Source: Kofleriaceae bacterium
GTDB taxonomy: Bacteria > Myxococcota_A > Polyangia > Haliangiales > Haliangiaceae
Assembly (NCBI GenBank): GCA_020633495.1
Contig: JACKDR010000037.1
Span: forward strand, 1-52,122
DNA: 52,122 nt
Direction of reading: 5' to 3'
Shown here: one piece after another, positions 34,826-44,327 of the stretch
Numbering within the stretch: the first letter of the stretch is position 1
Layout: every line of letters begins with the position of its first letter
Position numbers and translations under genes: made by a program
The notes under the pieces: model-generated
What the model saw: the letters and a program-made list of their open reading frames with translations, nothing else
What the model was told of the DNA's origin: nothing
The model's database searches: none

Positions 34826-35632
34826 ATGCGGATCCCCTCCCCCACCTCCACGCTCGCGCTGCTCGCGGGGCTCGTCGCCGGCGCCGCCTGCGACACGCCC
34901 GCGCCGTCGTCGGCACCGGCGGCTCCCGACCGCGGCGCGGCCGGACGCGACGCGGCCGCGGCCGCGACCGGACCGACGCCCGTGCCGGTGGACGCGGCCG
35001 CGCTCGCCGCGGCGCCCGCGCCTGCCCCGCCGCTGCCGACCACCCTGCCCGACCTGGTCCTCGAGCCGACCGCGGCGCTGATCGCCGACGCCGGCCTCGC
35101 CGACGCCGTCGACCGGCTGGCGGCCGCGCGGTCGTACGAGGGCCGCTTCGTCGGATTCGCGGGCAAGCCGAGCTCGACCTGGGAGCAGTGGCAACAGATC
35201 GCGCAACGGGCCAGCCACGACGACCTGGTGGCGCTGCTGCGACACGAGGCGCCGGTGGTGCGGACCTACGCCGCCTACCACGTCGTCGACGCGCTCGCCG
35301 CCGACCTGGCCGCCGTCATGCCGCTGTTCCGCGACCGGACCGAGGTCGAGACGGTGGACGGCTGCTTCATCGACAAGGCGAGCCTGGCGCAGCTGCTGGT
35401 CGACGACCTGTGCCACCGGCGCGCCACGCCCGGCGCCGGCGAGGTGCTGCGCGTGGTCGCCGCGGCGGCGACGCCGACGGCGCTCGAGATCTCGGCGCTG
35501 CGCTGCGCCGCCGCGCTGGGCGCCCCGGGCGCCGACGACGTCGCGCGCGGCTGGCTGGGCGCGAAGGTCCCGCCCGACGCCGCCGCCGCGGCGCGCGACG
35601 TGCTGGCCGCGGCCGACCCGACGTCGCCGTGA
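34826..35632 (+). CDS. Lipoprotein with HEAT-like domain
   Basis: 268 residues from ATG 34826 (an upstream GTG at 34811 adds five residues). Lipobox GLVAGAAC, then a ~50-residue Ala/Pro/Asp linker. The mature domain is helical: SSTWEQWQQIAQRASHDDLVALLRHEAPVVRTYAAYHVV is a HEAT repeat, followed by LAAVMPLFRDRTEVETVDGC and TPTALEISALRCAAALGAPGAD. Two cysteines (GCF and LCH) could pair. No enzymatic motif. It is divergent from the P450, with 155 bp between starts. The best reading is a periplasmic binding scaffold. Confidence 0.8.
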   Translation: MRIPSPTSTLALLAGLVAGAACDTPAPSSAPAAPDRGAAGRDAAAAATGPTPVPVDAAALAAAPAPAPPLPTTLPDLVLEPTAALIADAGLADAVDRLAAARSYEGRFVGFAGKPSSTWEQWQQIAQRASHDDLVALLRHEAPVVRTYAAYHVVDALAADLAAVMPLFRDRTEVETVDGCFIDKASLAQLLVDDLCHRRATPGAGEVLRVVAAAATPTALEISALRCAAALGAPGADDVARGWLGAKVPPDAAAAARDVLAAADPTSP

Positions 35633-35677
35633 CGGCCTGACCGCCGCCGCGGCGCCGCTACCGGCGCGGCGCCGCCC

Positions 35678-37645
35678 TCACAGCGTGCAGGCGCCGGTGC
35701 CCGGCGTGCACACGAAGTAGTCCCAGGGCTGGCCGCTGTCGAGCATCGAGCTGTTGGTGTTGGCGCCGCACGACAGATCGTCGGTGCAGCTCGGCAGGCA
35801 GATCGGCTGGAACGTCGTGCTGACCGCGCAGCGCAGGTCGGCGGCGATCGAGGTGCAGTCGGCGTCGCCCGTGCACGCCACGGTGCAGACGCTGCGGGCG
35901 GCGTCGGACTCGAACGGGATGTACGAGCAGAAGCCCGAGGCGCAGTCCGACGGCGAGTCGCAGGCGGTGCCGGCCTGGCCGCCGGTCGAGGTGATGAAGG
36001 TGCAGGCGCCGGCGTCGCAGGCGCCGCGGAACAGCTGGGTGGCGTAGACGTCGTCGCAGTCGGCCGCGGTGGTGCACAGCGCGGCCGCGGTCCGGGTCGC
36101 GGTGATCGCGTACGTCACCGGGGTCGGCCCGGGCGTCTGCGAGAACTGCATGACCCGCACGTAGTAGGTGCCGGCGGCCAGGTGGTCGAGCGACACCGTC
36201 TCGGGGTTGTTCCAGAACGAGAAGCCGTAGGCGGCGCCGTTGGCGTCGAGCACGGCGAGATCGAGGTCGGCCGTGGTGTCGGCCCACGCCAGGCTGAGGT
36301 CGAGGCCCTCGCCCTGCGCGACGGTCACCGCGTAGAAGTCGAGCTCGCCGGCGACGCTGCACACGCTCTGGTCGGCGAGCGTCGACGCCACGCCCACCGC
36401 GGCGGTGAGATCGCGGGCGCCGGCCGGGCCGTCGTCGCTGGTGCCGCCGGTGGTGTCGCCGGCGTCGTCGGTGGTGCAGGTCGCGGTCGCGGCGACGCAC
36501 GCGCCGGCAGCGTCGCACACCGGCGTCGCCGCGTCGGTGCAGTCGAACGAGGTCGCGCACTCGGGGATGCTCACGGTGAGCTGGTAGCCGACCGCGGGCG
36601 CGCTGTTCATCGGGGCGTACAGCTTGACCTCGACGTAGTAGTCGGCGGCCGCGAGGTCGACGGTGAAGGCCTCGGGGATGCCGGCGAGGTGGAGCCCCGA
36701 CGCGACGACCGTGCCGCTGGCGTCGTGGACGTAGAGGTCGATGTCGGTGGTCACGTCGTCCATCGTCAGCCCGAACGCGTAGGGGCCGGCGTCGGCGATC
36801 GACAGCACGAACCAGTCGCGCTCGCCGGCCGGCAGGCTGCAGATCGCGCCGTCGGCGGTGGTGATCGTCGTGTCGGTGGGCGGGGTCAGCGCGGTGGCGG
36901 CCGACATGACGTCGTCGGCGGGCGCGTCGTCGCGCGCGTCGTCGCCGGTGCAGCTGTCGTAGCCGCCGAGGCAGGTGTGGCTGCTGGGGTCGCACAGCGG
37001 CGCCGCCGCGTCCGTGCAATCGGCGTCGGTGGCGCAGCCCACGCAGACGCCGCCGACGCACGCGTGGTCGTCGCCGCTGCAGTCGGCGGCGGTGGCGCAC
37101 TCGGCCTCGGTGACGGCCACGGTGAAGTCGCCGACGGTCAGCGTCTCGTTGAAGGTGTCGATCACCAGCCACGCGGTGGTGGTGGTCGCGGTGAAGGCGC
37201 CCTGCTCGCCCATCGCGGTGGTGTCGAGGAACGCCGCGCACGCGGTCAGGTCGACCCCGGTGTCGGCGTCGCAGGCGGTGAGGACGTAGTAGCCGACGTC
37301 GTTGGGCGACTCCAGGTTCACGCCATACGCCTGGCCGACGGTGAGGCCGTCGAGCTCGATGACGAGGTCCTCGCCGTCCGGAGCGAAGTACGGCCCGGTC
37401 ACGGTGCAGACCATGTCCGCGACCTCGAGATCGGCGCCGGCGCCGATCACCGTGCCGGTGTAGCTGCCCGGGTAGCTGTCGATCGTCGCGACCGGGGCGC
37501 CGCACGCGGCGGCGGTGTCGCCGTCGGGCTGGACCGCGGCGTCGTCCACCGATGCGTCGGGCGGCGCCGAGTTGTTGTCACCGCAGGCCGCGAGCACCCC
37601 CAGCGGGGCCACCACGAAGGAGATCAGAAAAGGACGCAGGGTCAT
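35678..37645 (-). CDS. Lipoprotein with PPC domains and Cys-rich repeats
   Basis: 655 residues. Lipobox VLAAC (Cys 21), then an Asp-rich linker. The protein alternates beta-sandwich domains with short Cys motifs. The sandwiches (DWFVLSIADAGPYAFGLTMD...TDIDLYVHDASG and LDFYAVTVAQGEGLDLSLAW...ADLDLAVLDANG...YYVRVMQF) are bacterial pre-peptidase C-terminal (PPC) domains. The Cys motifs (CATAADCSGDDHACVGGVCVG, CTTAADCDDVY, CDSPSDCASGFC, CTGDADC) belong to the CxxDxDC family common in myxobacterial secreted proteins. There is no peptidase, so it is probably an adhesin or surface structural protein. TATAAG lies 10 bp before ATG. Confidence 0.88.
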   Translation of the reverse strand: MTLRPFLISFVVAPLGVLAACGDNNSAPPDASVDDAAVQPDGDTAAACGAPVATIDSYPGSYTGTVIGAGADLEVADMVCTVTGPYFAPDGEDLVIELDGLTVGQAYGVNLESPNDVGYYVLTACDADTGVDLTACAAFLDTTAMGEQGAFTATTTTAWLVIDTFNETLTVGDFTVAVTEAECATAADCSGDDHACVGGVCVGCATDADCTDAAAPLCDPSSHTCLGGYDSCTGDDARDDAPADDVMSAATALTPPTDTTITTADGAICSLPAGERDWFVLSIADAGPYAFGLTMDDVTTDIDLYVHDASGTVVASGLHLAGIPEAFTVDLAAADYYVEVKLYAPMNSAPAVGYQLTVSIPECATSFDCTDAATPVCDAAGACVAATATCTTDDAGDTTGGTSDDGPAGARDLTAAVGVASTLADQSVCSVAGELDFYAVTVAQGEGLDLSLAWADTTADLDLAVLDANGAAYGFSFWNNPETVSLDHLAAGTYYVRVMQFSQTPGPTPVTYAITATRTAAALCTTAADCDDVYATQLFRGACDAGACTFITSTGGQAGTACDSPSDCASGFCSYIPFESDAARSVCTVACTGDADCTSIAADLRCAVSTTFQPICLPSCTDDLSCGANTNSSMLDSGQPWDYFVCTPGTGACTL

Positions 37646-37747
37646 GGGTCCGCCGCTTATAGCGGGGCCACCCCGCGCTCGTAAACACGTTCGAGGACGA
37701 ACTTGTCGGCGCCGGCACGTCATCGACACCGGGAGTTCGAGGCGCGG

Positions 37748-38491
37748 CTACGCCCAGATCGCGCCGTGGGCGCCGTCGTCATCGCCGGGGACGGCGCGCG
37801 CCGCGTAGTAGTACGCGGCGACGACCTGGCGGACGTGGCCCGCGGGGCACGCCAGCGGTGTCGGGTGGCCGTGCCAGTGGTCGTCGCCGTGCGCCATGAC
37901 CACCAGGCGATCGCGCCGCGGCGCGATCGCGACCTCGCGGCGGGTGCGCGCGCGGTCCCACAGCTCGAGCGCGCCGCCCCAGGCGTCGTCCCAGGTCGTC
38001 GGCAGGTAGTACAGCGCGGTGACGACCCGATCGAGGTGGCGCGCGCTGTCGCGGTTGAAGTCGGCGTGGAGCGCGAGGTGGCCGCCCGGCAGGGTGGCCA
38101 GCGGCCCGGCGCCGGTGAAGTGCGGGTCGGCGATGAGGTCGCGTCGCCCGGTGACCGCGCCGAGGAAGTCGAGGAACGCCAGGCCGGTCAGCTCGGCGAG
38201 CAGCCAGCGCAGCTCGATCGCGACGTCCTCGAAGCCGGCGCGCTGCAGCTGGCCGAGGCGGGCCCGCTGCTCGACGTGGTCGCGGCGCTTCCACCGCGGG
38301 TGCGACGGCGGCGGGAACGCGCGCGCCAGCGCCGCCGAGCAGGCGTCGCCGAGCAGGCCGTCGATCACGACGTGCGGGAACGGCCGGGCGTCGCGGTAGC
38401 CGGCGTGCGCGGCGCGGCCGCGCGCGACCAGGGCCGCGCGATCGAACGACCACGGCGCGAACGCGGGGTGGCTGCGGATCAGGCCGGTCAC
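37748..38491 (-). CDS. 2-oxoglutarate/Fe(II)-dependent oxygenase
   Basis: 247 residues from GTG 38491. Double-stranded beta-helix with the facial triad visible: HLALHADFNRD (HxD), distal His in DHWHGHPTPL, and the 2-oxoglutarate-binding Arg in GHVRQVVAAYYY. LDRVVTALYYLPTTWDDAWGGALELWD is the signature of the prolyl-4-hydroxylase-like branch of the superfamily. Cytoplasmic; hydroxylation of a protein or small molecule is expected, target unknown. TACCAC precedes the GTG by six bases. The kinase gene ends 56 bp upstream on the same strand, but this gene's own -10 box suggests separate transcription. Confidence 0.9.
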   Translation of the reverse strand: MTGLIRSHPAFAPWSFDRAALVARGRAAHAGYRDARPFPHVVIDGLLGDACSAALARAFPPPSHPRWKRRDHVEQRARLGQLQRAGFEDVAIELRWLLAELTGLAFLDFLGAVTGRRDLIADPHFTGAGPLATLPGGHLALHADFNRDSARHLDRVVTALYYLPTTWDDAWGGALELWDRARTRREVAIAPRRDRLVVMAHGDDHWHGHPTPLACPAGHVRQVVAAYYYAARAVPGDDDGAHGAIWA

Positions 38492-38503
38492 GGCGCGGTG
38501 GTA
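38492..38503 (-). promoter_or_regulatory. Leaderless-type -10 box, near-twin of the kinase promoter
   Basis: CTACCACCGCGCCGTGACC here differs at three of 19 positions from GTACCATCGCGCGGTGACC at the kinase (41782 downward). Both place TACCA(C/T) six bases before GTG. Confidence 0.55.
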
Positions 38504-38546
38504 GCACGGGCGGGCGCGCCGGCGGCGCGACGCCGCGCCCCGCCGC

Positions 38547-41500
38547 TCACGGCGCCTGGGGCCGCGCGCCGTGGCTCGCGACCCACGCCCGGATCTGATC
38601 GCGGATCTCGAGATCGGCGGTGTCGATGTGGTCGTAGCCGTCGCGCGCCTCGGTGGCGAGGGCGCGCGCCCGCGCCCGGTCGCCGCCGCCGTCCCACAGC
38701 GCCCGGGCCAGCAGGAACTGCGTCCGCGCCAGATCCTCCGGATCACCCGGGTGCGTGGTCCGGATCGCCACCGCGCGCTCGAGCAGCGGCCGGGCCTCGG
38801 CGGCGCGGTGGAGGTCGAGGTAGGCCGCGCCCAGGCTGGTCAGCGGGTACGCGGCGTCGGGATCGGCGTCGCCGAGGCCGTGATCCTGGATCGCGAGGGC
38901 GCGCAGGTAGTACGGCACCGCCTCGGGCGCGCGCTCGAGCGCCACCAGCGCGTCGCCGATGCCGACCAGCGGGTAGACCAGGTTGGGGTGATCGGCGGAC
39001 AGCGCGCGCTCGAAGATGCCGAGCGCGTCCTGGAAGTAGCCCAGGGCGGCGGCGTAGTCGTGCTCGGAGAACGCGACGCCGCCGAGGTTGTGCAGCGACA
39101 TCGCCAGCTGCGGATGATCCGGGGCCAGGACCCGGCGCTGGATCGCGAGGGCGCGCTCGAGGTAGGTGCGGGCCTCGGCGGTGCGCCCCTGGGCGTTGAG
39201 GAACCCGCCCAGGTTCAGCAGCGAGACCGCGATGCGCGGATGGTCGGGGCCGAAGGTCGCCTCGTCGAGCGCCAGCGAGCGTCGGACCATCGGCTCGGCC
39301 TCCTCGAACCGGCCCTGCGACCACAGCGCCGAGCCCAGGTTGTTGAGCAGCGCGGCGACGTTGGGGTGCTCGGGGCCCAGCCCCCGCTCGGCGATCGCCA
39401 GGGCCCGGCGGAACGCCACCTGGGCGTCGTCGAAGCGGCCCATGTCGCGGTAGACCTCGCCGAGGTTGTTGAGCACGGCCGCGACCTCGACGTGGTCGGG
39501 GCCGAGCTCCTGCTCGCGCAGCGCCAGCGCGTCGCGCAGGGTCGACACCGCCTCGTCGTACGTGCCCTGCTCGCCGAGCAGCACGCCCCGCCGCGCCGCC
39601 AGCACGCTGCGCAGCGCCAGCGGGTCGCCGGCGCGCGCCACCGCGGCGTCGGCGGCGACGATCATCGCGAAGGCCTCGTCGGGGTGCGCCAGCAGGTGGC
39701 CGGTGACCCAGGCCAGGTCGATCAGCGCGCTCGCGACCCGCCGGTCGTCGTGGGCGACGCCGGCGACCCGCGCCAGCTCGCGCAAGGTCGCGGCCGCGCC
39801 GTCGCCGTCGCCGGCCTGGGCCTGCAGATCGGCGAGCGCCGCCAGGCTCTCGGCCAGCACCGGGGCGAAGCCGGTGGCCCGGGCCGCGGGCACGACCTCG
39901 TCGACGATGGCGCGGGCGTCGCCGTAGCGGGCGATCGCGGTCAGCGCGACGGCCTCGTCGAGCCGGGCCCGCAGCGGCGCGATCGCGGCGCGCGCGGCGG
40001 CGGCCTCGGGCAACGGCACCTCGTCGCGCAGCGCGACGACGTCGGCGCACCGCTCGAGCGCCGGCAGCGCGAGGACGGCCTCGACCGCGTGGTCGACGAC
40101 GTCGCCGTCGGGCGCGTGCGCCAGCGCGGTCGTCAGCGCCCGCGCGGCGTCGAGGCGGCGGTCGAGGCACCGGGTCCGCAGATCGAGGAGCTCGGCCGAT
40201 TGATCGTGGCGAACGTGGGTCGCCTCGCACGAGTCGGTGCGCATCGCGACCCAGCCCGCGGCGTAGGCCCGCAGCGCGTCGTCGACGAGGCGCGCGGTCT
40301 CGGCGGCGTGGGGCCGACCGGTGGCGCGGAAGCCGGCGTCGACCCGCGCGGCCAGCTCGGCGTCCCAGACCCCGGCCAGGCGCGCGGCGGCGCGCCGCAC
40401 GGCGCCGGCGGCGCCGCCGTCCGCCACGCCACCACCGCGGCGACGCCGGCCACCGTCGCCGCGCCGGCCGCGACCGCCGCCCACCGCCGCGGCGCCCCGA
40501 GCGCGCGAACGAGCGCGCGCAAGAGCGCGTCCATCGACGGGAACCGGTCGCGCGGCGCCGCGGCCCGGCCGCGGCGCCGCAGGCGACGGATCCGCGCCGG
40601 CACCCGGCGCTCGCCGTCGCTGCGGCGGATCGCGCCCCGCTCCTTGGCCGCGCGCAGCTCCGGCAGGGTGTGGCCGGCGAACGGGCGCTGGCCGCACAGC
40701 GCCTCCCACGCGGTGACGCAGAAGCTGAACTGGTCGCCGAGCGCGTCGAGGCCGCCGCCGCGGTGCTGCTCGGGCGACATGTACCCGGGCGTGCCGACGA
40801 CGCCGCCGGCGGCGGTGACGGCGTGGCGCAGCCGCTCGTGGCTGCCGGGGCCGGGCGCGCCGGGCGCGGTGGCCGCGGCCGCGGCCGCGAGGCACGCGCC
40901 GCCGTCGGCGTCGACGGTGGTGCCGTCGAACATGCGGCCGGCGCTGACCCCGGCGTCGACGGTGATCGCGAGGTCCGGATCGAGGGTCCCCGACAGCACC
41001 GGATCGTCGCCGCGGCGGGCGGGTGCGTCGGCGACGTCGTCAGCGCCGTCGTCAGCGCCGTCGTCGGCGCCGTCGTCGGCGACGTCGTCAGCGCCGTCGT
41101 CGGCGCCGTCGTCGGCGCCGTCGTCGGGCTCGGTGACGTCGGACCCCGGCTCGGTGGTGTCGCCGCCGGGCGACGTCGCCCGCGCCAGGCCGAAGTCGAC
41201 GACCCGGACCCGGCCGTCGCGGCCGATCATGACGTTGTCCGGCTTGAAGTCGCGATGCACCATGCCGGCGGCGTGGGCGGCGGCGAGGCCGCGGCCGGCG
41301 CCGAGCAGGACGTCGACGGTGTCGCGCCAGGGCCGGGCCCGCTCGCGCGCCCACGCGCGCAGCGACACGCCGTCGACCAGCTCCATCGCGAGGAAGACGT
41401 CGTGCCCGAAGGTGCCGACGTCGTGGACCGCGATGACGTTGGGGTGCGACAGCTGCGCCATCGCCTGGGCCTCGCGCAGCAACCGCTCGCGGGCCCGCGC

Positions 41501-41770
41501 CCGCGGCGCCTTGCCGGCGCGCACGCGCACCAGCTTGACCGCGACGTCGCGATCGAGCTCGGGGTCGTGGGCGCGGTAGACGACGCCCATGCCGCCGCGG
41601 GCCAGCTCCTGCTGGATGACGTAGCGTCCGACCCGGGTGCCCGGCGCCAGCGTGGCGCCGCCGCGCCGCGGTCGCACCGCGCCCTCGGCCGCGGTCACCG
41701 GCGTGCCGTCGTCGCCGTCGGGACGCGACGGCGCCGCGGTCGCGGTCGCTGGGTCGCCGTCGTCGGTCAC
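38547..41770 (-). CDS. Ser/Thr protein kinase with TPR array, repeat-expanded activation segment and one frameshift
   Basis: About 1,074 residues from GTG 41770 after repair. Kinase domain: G-loop ELARGGMGVVY, K79 in VAVKLV, catalytic loop VHRDFKPDN (171-179), DFG 192-194, and GTPGYMSPE ending near 334. DFG to SPE is ~140 residues, against 20-30 in most Hanks kinases; the insert contains eight DDGA/DDVA units (216-247). A transmembrane helix (WAAVAAGAATVAGVAAVVAW) follows. Near 40402 the frame changes by one missing base, into AARLAGVWDAELAARVDAG, then a helical region and ~9 kinesin-light-chain TPRs (e.g. LGPDHVEVAAVLNNLGEVYR). The span is 3n+2 nt. Cytoplasmic kinase with periplasmic TPR sensor expected. 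Confidence 0.9.
41030..41125 (-). repeat. 12-bp minisatellite, 8 units, in the kinase activation segment
   Basis: Eight in-frame 12-bp units encode DDGA,DDGA,DDGA,DDVA repeated twice, that is two 48-bp higher-order units. They encode residues 216-247 of the kinase. Copy number can change without breaking the frame. Confidence 0.9.
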
Positions 41771-41782
41771 CGCGCGATGGTA
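41771..41782 (-). promoter_or_regulatory. Leaderless-type -10 box of the TPR kinase
   Basis: TACCAT on the minus strand (41782-41777), six bases, then GTG 41770. Confidence 0.55.
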
Positions 41783-41900
41783 CCGCGGCCGCCGGCGGGA
41801 TCGCCGGCGACCATCTGCCGCCCCGGCCCGACGGCGCCCCCGGGGGGCTGCCATCCCGGCCCGAGGCGCTAGGATCCCCCGATCCACGCAGGAGCCCCCG

Positions 41901-42527
41901 ATGACGCACGCCGACTGGAACGCCCACTACGCCGCCGACGATCTGCCCTGGGACACCGGCGAGCCCGACGAGCACCTGGTCGCGATGGCGATCACCGGCG
42001 CGCTGCCCGCCGGGCGCGCCCTCGAGATCGGCTGCGGCACCGGCACCAACGCGCTGTGGCTCGCCGCCCACGGCCACGACGTCGTCGCCATCGACGTGGC
42101 GCCGCGGGCGATCGAGCGCGCCCGCGCCAAGGCGACCGCGGCCGCGGCGACGCGCTGCCGCTTCGAGGTGCTCGACTTCCTGGCCGCCGAGCCGCCGAGC
42201 CCGCCGTTCGACCTGGTCTTCGACCGCGGCTGCTTCCACGTCTTCGACGAGCCGGCGGACCGGGCGCGGTTCGCGGCGCGGGTCGCCGCGGCGCTGGCGC
42301 CCGGCGGCGCCTGGCTCAGCCTCCTCGGCAGCACCGAGGGCCCGCCCCGCGACGTCGGGCCGCCGCGACGCAGCGCCCGCGACATCCTCGACGCGATCGA
42401 GCCGGTGCTGGAGCTGCGGCTCTTGCGCGCCGTCGACTTCCGGGTCCAGGGCGACCGACGCGCGCGCGCCTGGCTGTGCCTGGCGGCGCGGCGCGACGTC
42501 GACGCGCAACCGTCGACGCGTCGCTGA
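41901..42527 (+). CDS. Class I SAM-dependent methyltransferase
   Basis: 208 residues from ATG 41901, with GCAGGAG in front, so this one is leadered. Rossmann methyltransferase: motif I ALEIGCGTGTNALWLA, Asp/Glu at the end of strand 2 (VVAIDVAPRAIERA), motif II-like DLVFDRGCFHVF, motif III ALAPGGAWLSLLGS. DWNAHYAADDLPWDTGEPDEHL at the N-terminus is typical of the TPMT-like/Methyltransf_25 group that methylates thiols, tellurite or small molecules. Soluble. No operon partner; it is divergent from the kinase, 130 bp apart. Confidence 0.93.
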   Translation: MTHADWNAHYAADDLPWDTGEPDEHLVAMAITGALPAGRALEIGCGTGTNALWLAAHGHDVVAIDVAPRAIERARAKATAAAATRCRFEVLDFLAAEPPSPPFDLVFDRGCFHVFDEPADRARFAARVAAALAPGGAWLSLLGSTEGPPRDVGPPRRSARDILDAIEPVLELRLLRAVDFRVQGDRRARAWLCLAARRDVDAQPSTRR

Positions 42528-42623
42528 GGAGGACGTCATCACACCCACTGATGCTGAGGCGACCGCGCCGCCGCCGCCGCCGCGATGCCAGCCGCTGCCA
42601 GCCGGGACCGACGCGCGCCGCGC

Positions 42624-42635
42624 TACGATGCCGCC
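42624..42635 (+). promoter_or_regulatory. Leaderless-type -10 box
   Basis: TACGAT (42624-42629), six bases, then GTG 42636. An earlier in-frame ATG at 42585 would sit upstream of this box. Confidence 0.55.
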
Positions 42636-43181
42636 GTGTCCCGCCTCGCGCTCCGCGCCTCGCTCGCCGCCGCCGCCTCGACGGCGTTGGCGCTGCTCGC
42701 CGCCGCGTGCGGGCCGACCAACAACTTCCACGTCGCGGTCGGCTTCGCCGGGACGATCGGCACCTGCCGCGCCACCGCGGCGACCGGCGCGACCACGCTG
42801 GACGACCGCGGCCGGGTCCACGGCGCCAGCCCCGGTCACGGCGAGGTCGTCTGCGAGGACGGCGACCGCGAGGGCGTCGGCGTCGCGCCGCTGGCGCGCG
42901 TCGCCATCGAGGGCCCCGACGAGATCGCCCCGCACACCGGCGTCTACTACACCGTCCGCGCCTACGCCGCGGACGGCACCGGGCTGTCGCTGATCGACGA
43001 CGATCAGATCGGGTGGTCGGCTACCGGCGGCGACCTGCAGCCCGCGCACTGCAGCGACATGCCGCTGCTCGGTTGCCCGGGGCCGGACAGCGCGCAGTGG
43101 ATGGCGCCCGGCCCCGGGACCTACACGCTCGAGGCGACCTACCTCGGCCAGCGCGCGACCCGGCACGTCGTCGTTCGCTGA
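42636..43181 (+). CDS. Lipoprotein with Ig-like domain
   Basis: 181 residues from GTG 42636. Signal peptide ending LLAAAC (Cys 25). The mature part is beta-rich, with RVAIEGPDEIAPHTGVYYTVRAYAADGTGLSL..IGWSATGGDLQPAHC...QWMAPGPGTYTLEATYLGQRA. This matches Ig-like (BIG) domains, with W-S-A-T-G-G-D as the core turn. Cysteines (about 46, 73, 138, 148) may pair. Function unknown; probably a surface protein. It is followed 33 bp downstream by another lipoprotein gene that has its own -10 box. Confidence 0.8.
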   Translation: MSRLALRASLAAAASTALALLAAACGPTNNFHVAVGFAGTIGTCRATAATGATTLDDRGRVHGASPGHGEVVCEDGDREGVGVAPLARVAIEGPDEIAPHTGVYYTVRAYAADGTGLSLIDDDQIGWSATGGDLQPAHCSDMPLLGCPGPDSAQWMAPGPGTYTLEATYLGQRATRHVVVR

Positions 43182-43214
43182 ACCGGCGCCGTCGTCGCCG
43201 TGCCATCATGGGCC

Positions 43215-44306
43215 ATGCGCGACGGCTGGGCGGTCCTGGTGTTGATCCTGGTGGCGTGCGGTGGCGACCCGGCGACGCCCGACGCGACGCGCCCCGACGC
43301 GCCGGCGCCGGTCGACGCGCCGGCGGGCGACGGCCCCGCGGTCGCCGCACCGTGCGGCACGCCGATGGCGTCGCGGCCGTTCGACCTGGGCATCGCGTTC
43401 GCGCTGCATCCGGATCGCCTCGCCGACGGCGCGCTGCTCACCGCCTTCATCGACAGCCTGCCTGGCTACGGCGAGCTGTTCGGCGTCCAGAGCGGCTGGG
43501 ACGTCGACCCCGACGCCGACGGCGTCCCGCTGACGGTGGCGCTGGCGTTCGCCTGGACCGCGTCCGACGGCGTCACGGTCTACGCGGCGATCGGCGCCGA
43601 GCCGGGCGCGGTCGCGCCGGGCGAGCTCGACACCTACTGGCAGACCCACGCGGCGGCGTTCCAGGCCGCCGCCCTGGCGATCGTCGACGCCTACCACCCG
43701 CGCTACCTGTCGCTGGGGATCGAGTCGAACCGCTGGTACGTGGCCAGCGCCCCCGCCTTCGCGGCGCTGGTCGCGGTGCACCGCGCCACCTACGACGCGA
43801 TCAAGGCCGCGGATCCGTCGGTGCAGGTCGGCGCCGGCATCCAGCTCGACTACATGCGCGGCGACGCCGAGCTGACCGGCCAGACCCTGACCGCGCACTT
43901 CGACGTGCTGTCGATGTTCGCGGGCAAGGTCGACTTCCTCGCGGTCAGCGCCTACCCGTGGCTCGGCATGGACCGCCCCGCCGACGTCCCGGCGACGTAC
44001 CTGACCGACCTCACCGACCGGCTCGACGTCCCGCTCCTCGTCAGCGAGACCGGCTGGCCCAGCGACAGCACGCTGGTCGCGACCGCGACCGAGCAGGCGC
44101 AGGTCGACTACGTCTGTCGCCTGATCGACGTCGCGTCCCAGGTCGACCTGGTCGGCATCGTCTACGGCCTGCCCTTCGACGGCGACTTCGCCGGCATCTT
44201 CGGCACGCCGGTGTTCGACCACCTCGGCCTGGCGCGCGCCGACGGCACGCCGAAGCTGGTCGGGGCGCTGTGGGACGAGCTGCGCGCGGTGCCGCGGGCG
44301 CCATGA
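43215..44306 (+). CDS. Lipoprotein glycosidase-like TIM barrel
   Basis: 363 residues from ATG 43215; CATCAT lies five bases upstream. Lipobox LILVAC (Cys 15), then a short Asp/Pro linker. The mature protein resembles clan A glycosidases: strand FDLGIAFALHP, strand 4 PRYLSLGIESNRWYV (a Glu where the acid/base sits), VDFLAVSAYPWLGMD (strand 6) and VPLLVSETGWPSDS (strand 7 with the nucleophile Glu; SETGWPS is a motif seen in GH17 and related barrels). It also recalls GH53 galactanases. Substrate not decidable; a beta-glucan or galactan is likely. Stop and next gene are convergent. Confidence 0.85.
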   Translation: MRDGWAVLVLILVACGGDPATPDATRPDAPAPVDAPAGDGPAVAAPCGTPMASRPFDLGIAFALHPDRLADGALLTAFIDSLPGYGELFGVQSGWDVDPDADGVPLTVALAFAWTASDGVTVYAAIGAEPGAVAPGELDTYWQTHAAAFQAAALAIVDAYHPRYLSLGIESNRWYVASAPAFAALVAVHRATYDAIKAADPSVQVGAGIQLDYMRGDAELTGQTLTAHFDVLSMFAGKVDFLAVSAYPWLGMDRPADVPATYLTDLTDRLDVPLLVSETGWPSDSTLVATATEQAQVDYVCRLIDVASQVDLVGIVYGLPFDGDFAGIFGTPVFDHLGLARADGTPKLVGALWDELRAVPRAP

Positions 44307-44327
44307 CGCGACCGCGCCGCCCCGGCG

